Assembly: GCA_045110675.1 (NCBI GenBank)
Contig: JBGCGJ010000081.1
Coordinates: 1 to 8,839, forward strand
Length of the DNA stretch: 8,839 nucleotides
Direction: 5' to 3'
DNA from: JBALVT01 sp045110675
Lineage (GTDB): Bacteria; Pseudomonadota; Gammaproteobacteria; Pseudomonadales; Halieaceae
The notes under the pieces were generated by a model, which did no database searches, was not told the DNA's origin, and saw nothing but the letters and a program-made list of their open reading frames with translations. Made by a program: the position numbers and the translations under genes. Each line of letters opens with the position of its first letter. Position 1 is the first letter of the stretch. Positions 5,846 through 8,839 of this stretch are shown here, piece by piece.

Positions 5846-6034
5846 CGCAATACTATCCCGGGCCGGGGCCGCAATATTGAGCTCGCTGCGCGAGCCGTGC
5901 AGTTGTCCCAGCCAACATTCGAGAAAGGGCTAGGGTTCCAGGTTCGACAATCTACCAAAGCCAAGCAAACAGCCCAAGAAGTCGATGCGGGATTCACCGA
6001 TAAGGGCTCTCTCGACCCGTATGCGGAGTTTTGA
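5846..6034 (+). other. Open frame continuing past the TAG of the preceding gene
   Basis: Directly after the TAG at 5843-5845, the same frame stays open for 62 codons to a TGA at 6032-6034, with an ordinary-looking composition (IELAARAVQLSQPTFEKG, then AQEVDAGFTDKGSLDPYAEF). There is no ATG; the only internal start is GTG at 5897. It may be the tail of a once longer gene, a remnant, or chance. I recognise no family. Downstream, 6035-6171 shows nothing I can support. Confidence 0.25.
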
Positions 6035-6171
6035 GATTTGCATCACTCTTTGTATGTCAGATCACTGAGGCAGGCTTATATCGCTTTAGAATCGCCCTGA
6101 TCGCTAAGATTGTGAAAATGGGCTGATCAGTGCCGATAACGAGCCGCACCTATGCTCTGGTGACTTCTGTT

Positions 6172-6270
6172 CGACCGACCTTGAGTCGGTCGTTACTCCG
6201 TCGGCTATGCCGACTCCTTCTAGCCGGAGGGGGAGCCGACGCTTTGCGTTGGGGGAACCCCGCAGGGGTG
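6172..6270. other. GC-rich hairpin cluster at the left edge of the origin
   Basis: Successive dyads: CGACCGAC (6172-6179) with GTCGGTCG (6185-6192); GTCGGC (6200-6205) with GCCGAC (6209-6214), a further GCCGAC at 6235-6240; then GGGG-AA-CCCC overlapping CCCC-GCA-GGGG around 6251-6267, followed by a T-rich tail (CCCTTTACTT). The last hairpin may shield the origin from transcription coming from the left. Confidence 0.45.
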
Positions 6271-6289
6271 CCCTTTACTTCATCAAAAC

Positions 6290-6345
6290 TTATCCACAGC
6301 CTAAAGCGTTAAAAGATAATAAAGTTAAAAACGCGCGCGCGCGTT
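6290..6345. other. DnaA box, AT-rich segment and CG palindrome of the origin
   Basis: TTATCCACA at 6290-6298 matches the Escherichia coli DnaA-box consensus exactly. It is followed by an A/T-rich run (about 6305-6329) suited to strand opening, and then by AACGCGCGCGCGCGTT (6330-6345), a self-complementary run of alternating C and G. Iterons start about 47 bp further on, so this is the DnaA and unwinding part of oriV. Confidence 0.8.
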
Positions 6346-6391
6346 AAGGTTTCTGAGAGGCCCATGAATAAAGGTTCATAGGGGTACATTG

Positions 6392-6507
6392 GTCACTGAT
6401 AACCCAATGGATCAGTCACTGATAACCCATTGAAATGACCTATTTTGGTCACTGATAACCCAAGTGAATCCACAGGCTACATGATATTCTTGGTCATAGA
6501 TAACTCA
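6392..6507 (+). repeat. oriV: Origin iterons
   Basis: GTCACTGATAACCCA occurs perfectly at 6392-6406, 6415-6429 and 6448-6462, and as a degenerate GTCATAGATAACTCA at 6493-6507. Start-to-start distances are 23, 33 and 45 bp, about 2, 3 and 4 helical turns, so all four would face the same side of the helix. These are binding sites for monomers of the downstream Rep protein. Confidence 0.9.
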
Positions 6508-6516
6508 AGCTAAAAG

Positions 6517-6610
6517 GTTATTATAAGTTTCTAATAACCCAAGCCGCGGAGTTATTATAAGTTTCTAATAACCCAAGCCAGATGGCTATTATAAGTTTCT
6601 AATAACCCAA
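6517..6610 (+). promoter_or_regulatory. Three 34-bp-spaced dyads, probable rep promoter/operator
   Basis: Repeats at 6517-6545, 6551-6579 and 6585-6610 share ATTATAAGTTTCTAATAACC. The first is a perfect dyad GGTTATTA-N8-TAATAACC, while the later two lose outer pairs on the left arm. The right half carries the same ATAACCCA core as the iterons, as expected where Rep monomers bind iterons and Rep dimers bind an operator. TATTAT (e.g. 6587-6592) is a good -10. The last copy runs into the rep start codon. Confidence 0.75.
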
Positions 6611-7548
6611 TGCAAAATCTTCTCCCCGAACGGTATCCAAACCAAGATTTTTTTATCGCCGACATTCTTGATGCGGCCCCAAAATCTGACATGGGCAGCA
6701 TGGAGCATCCGATTTTTTCTTTATCCAAAAAACCGGACTTCACAACCCGTGAATACGAACACAAAAACATTTCTGTGGAGGTTCAACCTTCTGCAAAAGG
6801 CATTGCCAATATTTGGGATAAGGATGTGCTGATTTACTGCTGCAGCCAGCTTCGAGAAGGCATCAATCGCGGCCGAGAGCCCAGCCCAGTGATTCAAATA
6901 CGGGCACACGACCTACTGGTGGCTACAAATAAAAAGGTGATTGGCGGTGGTGACTATAAGCAACTGTTGGGATCCTTAGAACGTTTGGCTGGAACGCGAA
7001 TCAAAACAAATATTACGACAGGAGACTCTGTAGATAAGTACAACTTTGGCTTGGTGGTGCAATACAGGGTGCTGGAAGAAAAAATAGCTGGGGAAAATCG
7101 AATGGCGTCCATTGCTATCGAAATTCCAAGCTGGCTTTATCGTGCCGTTGTTAGCGGTGAAGTGCTAACGCTTGATCGAGACTACTTTCGATTACGCGGT
7201 GGCGTTGAGCGCCGCCTTTACGAACTTGCACGCAAGCATTGCGGGAACCAACCAAAGTGGGTTATCGGCCTGTCCTTGTTACATAAAAAAACAGGTTCTC
7301 AATCACCGATGAAGGCGTTTAAACACCAACTAATGAAACTGATTAAAAGCAATCATCTGCCGAGCTACATCATGACGTATCACATTGATAAAGAGCAGAT
7401 CACCTTTTACAATCGCAAAGGGAATAAGGCAGCAAAAGCTCAATTCGACGACCAAGTGAAGGAGCTATTCACGTCGCCATCACGAAAACAGAGAACTAAA
7501 AAACACCTTGGGTCCACTGAGGCACAGCTCAATTTTGGTTTAGAGTAG
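6610..7548 (+). CDS. repA: Plasmid replication initiator, RepA/RPA family
   Basis: A 312-residue initiator. Characteristic stretches in order: DFFIADILDAAPKSDMGSME HPIF (13-36), IANIWDKDVLIYCCSQL (about 66-82), IRAHDLLVATNK (about 97-108), YKQLLGSLERLAGTRIKTN, SWLYRAVVSGEVLTLDRDYF and LRGGVERRLYELARKHCG. These define the RPA (replication initiator protein A) family of broad plasmid groups, built from winged-helix domains. The ATG at 6610 is the only possible start: an in-frame TAA lies at 6592-6594 and no start codon follows it before 6610, while later ATGs would remove the conserved DFF segment. There is no Shine-Dalgarno sequence. It binds the iterons just upstream, opens the origin with DnaA and loads the helicase. 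The overlapping dyads imply autorepression. Confidence 0.95.
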   Translation: MQNLLPERYPNQDFFIADILDAAPKSDMGSMEHPIFSLSKKPDFTTREYEHKNISVEVQPSAKGIANIWDKDVLIYCCSQLREGINRGREPSPVIQIRAHDLLVATNKKVIGGGDYKQLLGSLERLAGTRIKTNITTGDSVDKYNFGLVVQYRVLEEKIAGENRMASIAIEIPSWLYRAVVSGEVLTLDRDYFRLRGGVERRLYELARKHCGNQPKWVIGLSLLHKKTGSQSPMKAFKHQLMKLIKSNHLPSYIMTYHIDKEQITFYNRKGNKAAKAQFDDQVKELFTSPSRKQRTKKHLGSTEAQLNFGLE

Positions 7549-7577
7549 GTGAACACTTTGCTAGGTAAAGTGTTCAC
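7549..7577. repeat. Dyad site A, directly after rep
   Basis: Perfect 11-bp arms GTGAACACTTT and AAAGTGTTCAC around a 7-bp spacer GCTAGGT, starting one base after the rep TAG. It can act as a transcript-end hairpin, but no T-run follows. The same arms occur at 8382-8409, and TAGGTGAACACTTT is shared at both left edges. Confidence 0.8.
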
Positions 7578-7621
7578 CCTCATACAGGCCAATGCAGCCA
7601 TTAGTATTTCGGAATATCCAC

Positions 7622-7654
7622 AATCAGACACTTTGCCTAAAGATTCTGTCAGAT
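7622..7654. other. Possible decayed copy of the site B boundary
   Basis: ACACTTTGCCTAAAG followed by ATTCTGTCAGAT resembles the right boundary of the next gene, where ACACTTT, AAAG and AAGAATCTGTCA (8417-8428) occur in the same order but further apart. AAGATTCTGTCA is at 7640-7651. AATCAGACA and TGTCAGATTTTT also make an imperfect hairpin with a T-run, so a plus-strand terminator for rep is the plain alternative. Confidence 0.3.
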
Positions 7655-7675
7655 TTTTAGACTGATTATCTTTCC

Positions 7676-8359
7676 CTACTTTTGACAAAGAGCGGATACA
7701 TTGACAGATGGTTTGGCTTGTACCCATAGTTCGGACGGCTCCACAATCACATCGGGGACAACGAAATTGCCTTTAGCATAGTAAGCAATACTGTCTACTT
7801 CCTTTTCTGATTGAGTGCCACCTAGAGTCACAGCAAATAATTTCGCTGATTCGTTGATCCAGATCTGCACACTTGTATCCTCGCTAAGGCCAACTATCTC
7901 AGATCCTTCACGCTTTTTCGTGAGAGCACATGCTGCTTTCAATGCTTCACCTTCATCAGAAGTAAAGTGTGTCGAAATAACAGCGAGATATTCCCCATCT
8001 GAACCTTTAAGGGCTGGCTCTGAATTTTCTCGGACAAATGTCGGGGTCTTCTGCAAAAGATTCGCTACCTTTTCTCTAAAAGCACTATCCTCTAGGAGAA
8101 GATTTGCCACATCTGCAGCCAGTGGAGAATTGCCATCTTTTCCTCGAAAATCATCATCACTTTTCAGTACTTCTAGGAATTTTTTATCCTTCATGATCTC
8201 GCGTGCGAGAATCCTCCGGAATTCATCATCGCCCATAATTTTTGTGGCGATTTTCTCTCTCTGATGCTCGGATGAGAAGTCAGTACTGGTCGTAACAAAC
8301 CAAGTTACAACGCCAACAAGTAATGCGGCCGCTGCTGGGTATAGAATTTCCTTATTCAT
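7676..8359 (-). CDS. Unknown membrane-anchored protein with repeated D-x-x-F motifs
   Basis: A 227-residue protein. I place the start at ATG 8359, since it gives a clean anchor (MNKEILYP then AAAALLVGVVTWFV, residues 9-22); a TTG at 8374 is less likely. The ribosome site is weak. The positive tip and single helix predict an inner-membrane anchor with the rest outside the cytoplasm. Residues 31-105 are helical and charged, with D-x-x-F elements at DDEF (47), DKKF (61), DDDF (71) and DSAF (94). Residues from about 124 (EYLAVISTHF, then EALKAACALTKK, VQIWIN, KLFAVTLGG) read as alternating strands and helices, loosely like a SPOR-type fold. I do not recognise the family. It lies between dyads A and B, and is divergent from the recombinase. 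Confidence 0.75.
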   Translation of the reverse strand: MNKEILYPAAAALLVGVVTWFVTTSTDFSSEHQREKIATKIMGDDEFRRILAREIMKDKKFLEVLKSDDDFRGKDGNSPLAADVANLLLEDSAFREKVANLLQKTPTFVRENSEPALKGSDGEYLAVISTHFTSDEGEALKAACALTKKREGSEIVGLSEDTSVQIWINESAKLFAVTLGGTQSEKEVDSIAYYAKGNFVVPDVIVEPSELWVQAKPSVNVSALCQK

Positions 8360-8381
8360 CAATGGCGCTCGCAATAGCTAG

Positions 8382-8409
8382 GTGAACACTTTCTAAACAA
8401 AGTGTTCAC
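8382..8409. repeat. Dyad site B, upstream of the membrane-anchored protein
   Basis: Arms identical to site A (GTGAACACTTT and AAAGTGTTCAC) around a 6-bp spacer CTAAAC. Six T residues follow at 8410-8415 in the plus direction, as in an intrinsic terminator, yet no plus-strand gene ends here. It lies 22 bp upstream of the minus-strand start and overlaps the expected -10 of that gene, so an operator is also plausible. Confidence 0.8.
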
Positions 8410-8429
8410 TTTTTTGAAGAATCTGTCAA
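8401..8429 (-). promoter_or_regulatory. Possible promoter of the membrane-anchored protein gene
   Basis: On the minus strand a perfect -35 TTGACA (complement of 8424-8429) lies 17 bp before AACACT (complement of 8401-8406), a weak -10 lying inside site B. The weak -10 lowers confidence. Confidence 0.4.
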
Positions 8430-8463
8430 TCACGCAACCGCATACCTACGCCATTCTTGGGGA

Positions 8464-8491
8464 TTGACTCGCCCCAGAAATGCCGTAAAGT
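8464..8491 (+). promoter_or_regulatory. Possible promoter of the short recombinase
   Basis: TTGACT (8464-8469) and TAAAGT (8486-8491) are separated by 16 bp. Transcription would begin at about 8497-8498, that is at the ATG itself, predicting a leaderless message. The -10 overlaps the left arm of site C. Confidence 0.45.
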
Positions 8492-8518
8492 GAACAGATG
8501 ACCAGCGAACTGTTCACT
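8489..8518. repeat. Dyad site C, spanning the recombinase start codon
   Basis: AGTGAACAG (8489-8497) and CTGTTCACT (8510-8518) are perfect inverted 9-bp arms. The inner GTGAACA and TGTTCAC are 14 bp apart, the same spacing as in site B and one less than in site A. The ATG of the recombinase follows the left arm directly. Confidence 0.7.
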
Positions 8519-8839
8519 ATTGAGGGAAAACGCAAATACCTGACCGCCGAGGAACAGGGCAGATTCATCGCGGCGGCCAATGCCCACGAACGCGCCGAGG
8601 TGCGCACCTTCTGCTTGACGCTCACCTACACCGGGTGCCGGATTTCCGAGGCCCTGGAGCTGACGCCGGAACGCATTGATCTATCGGACAAGTCGATTAC
8701 CTTCCGTACCCTGAAACAACGCGACAAAGTGAAGTACCGTTCGGTCCCCTGCCCTGACACGCTGCTCGATGCCATCGAGCTGGTACACAGTATCCGCAAA
8801 GCCAGACGCTCAAAGAAACTAAAAGGCTTAGCCTTATGG
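8498..8839 (+). CDS. Short tyrosine recombinase, N-terminal part
   Basis: The frame opens at ATG 8498 and is still open at the window end (114 residues visible). It starts almost directly with the catalytic domain: KRKYLTAEEQGRFIAAA, then LTYTGCRISEALELTPERID carrying the first catalytic arginine (R48), and TLKQRDKVKYRSVP with the beta-hairpin lysine (K73). The H-x-x-R, H and Y motifs should lie beyond the window. The SAM-like core-binding domain present in most integrases is absent, as in some short plasmid recombinases that resolve multimers. No ribosome site is evident, in line with a leaderless message. The start codon sits inside dyad C, so the enzyme may repress its own gene or act there. 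Target and role are inferred, not shown. Confidence 0.88.
   Translation, partial: MTSELFTIEGKRKYLTAEEQGRFIAAANAHERAEVRTFCLTLTYTGCRISEALELTPERIDLSDKSITFRTLKQRDKVKYRSVPCPDTLLDAIELVHSIRKARRSKKLKGLALW

Noticed and set aside
5695..5997. Minus-strand frame of 100 codons opposite the 5543 gene
   Set aside because: It is rich in Ser, Cys and Trp codons typical of antisense shadows and crosses the stop of the plus-strand gene without its own signals.
8382..8415. Plain intrinsic terminator (stem plus T6)
   Set aside because: Not excluded, but rejected as the only explanation: no plus-strand gene ends here, and the identical stem at 7549-7577 lacks the T-run.
1..8839. CRISPR array, tRNA, rRNA and insertion-sequence transposase genes
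   Set aside because: None seen: no regularly spaced repeat-spacer pattern, no cloverleaf or rRNA segment and no transposase motif.

Overview
The window looks like accessory plasmid DNA from a proteobacterium, most likely a gammaproteobacterium. This rests on protein families only: a RepA/RPA-type initiator beside iterons and a DnaA box, a ParA with a small partner, a ParE/CopG-type toxin-antitoxin pair and two tyrosine recombinases. I cannot name a genus. No relaxase, transfer gene, resistance gene, tRNA or rRNA is visible. Both ends cut through genes.

Layout from left to right. (1) 3-839: the 3' part of a SLATT-type four-helix membrane protein, probably a defence effector. (2) 1014-1301: a small zinc-ribbon membrane protein set between two near-identical 26-bp dyads. 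(3) 1368-2419, minus strand: a two-gene ParA partition operon with a repeat cluster upstream (about 2474-2540) that should be its centromere and operator. (4) 2630-2896: a 116-bp sequence present twice with a 151-bp period, running into a minus-strand integrase (2905-3774). The integrase has a 15-bp palindrome 10-11 bp from each end. (5) 3801-4913: about 1.1 kb with no convincing gene but several strong dyads and direct repeats. (6) 4914-5452, minus strand: a toxin-antitoxin operon, divergent from an unknown conserved-looking gene (5543-5845). (7) 6172-6610: the replication origin, with structured GC-rich DNA, a perfect DnaA box, an AT-rich stretch, a CG palindrome, four iterons and three 34-bp-spaced dyads that run up to the start codon of rep (6610-7548). 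(8) 7549-8518: an unknown membrane-anchored protein on the minus strand with dyads on both sides, then a divergent short tyrosine recombinase (8498 to the window end) whose start codon lies inside a third dyad of the same type.

How it fits together. Rep, iterons and DnaA box give replication. ParA, its partner and the upstream repeats give segregation. The toxin-antitoxin pair gives post-segregational maintenance, and the short recombinase may resolve multimers. The rest is accessory cargo.

The most unusual theme is that several single genes sit between pairs of short dyads. Two of the dyad families have 10-11-bp arms and a 6-7-bp spacer, which is the geometry of a tyrosine-recombinase core site (dif or loxP-like). 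This suggests small recombinase-mobilised cassettes, comparable in layout to pdif modules, but operators or terminators remain real alternatives and are discussed under each item.
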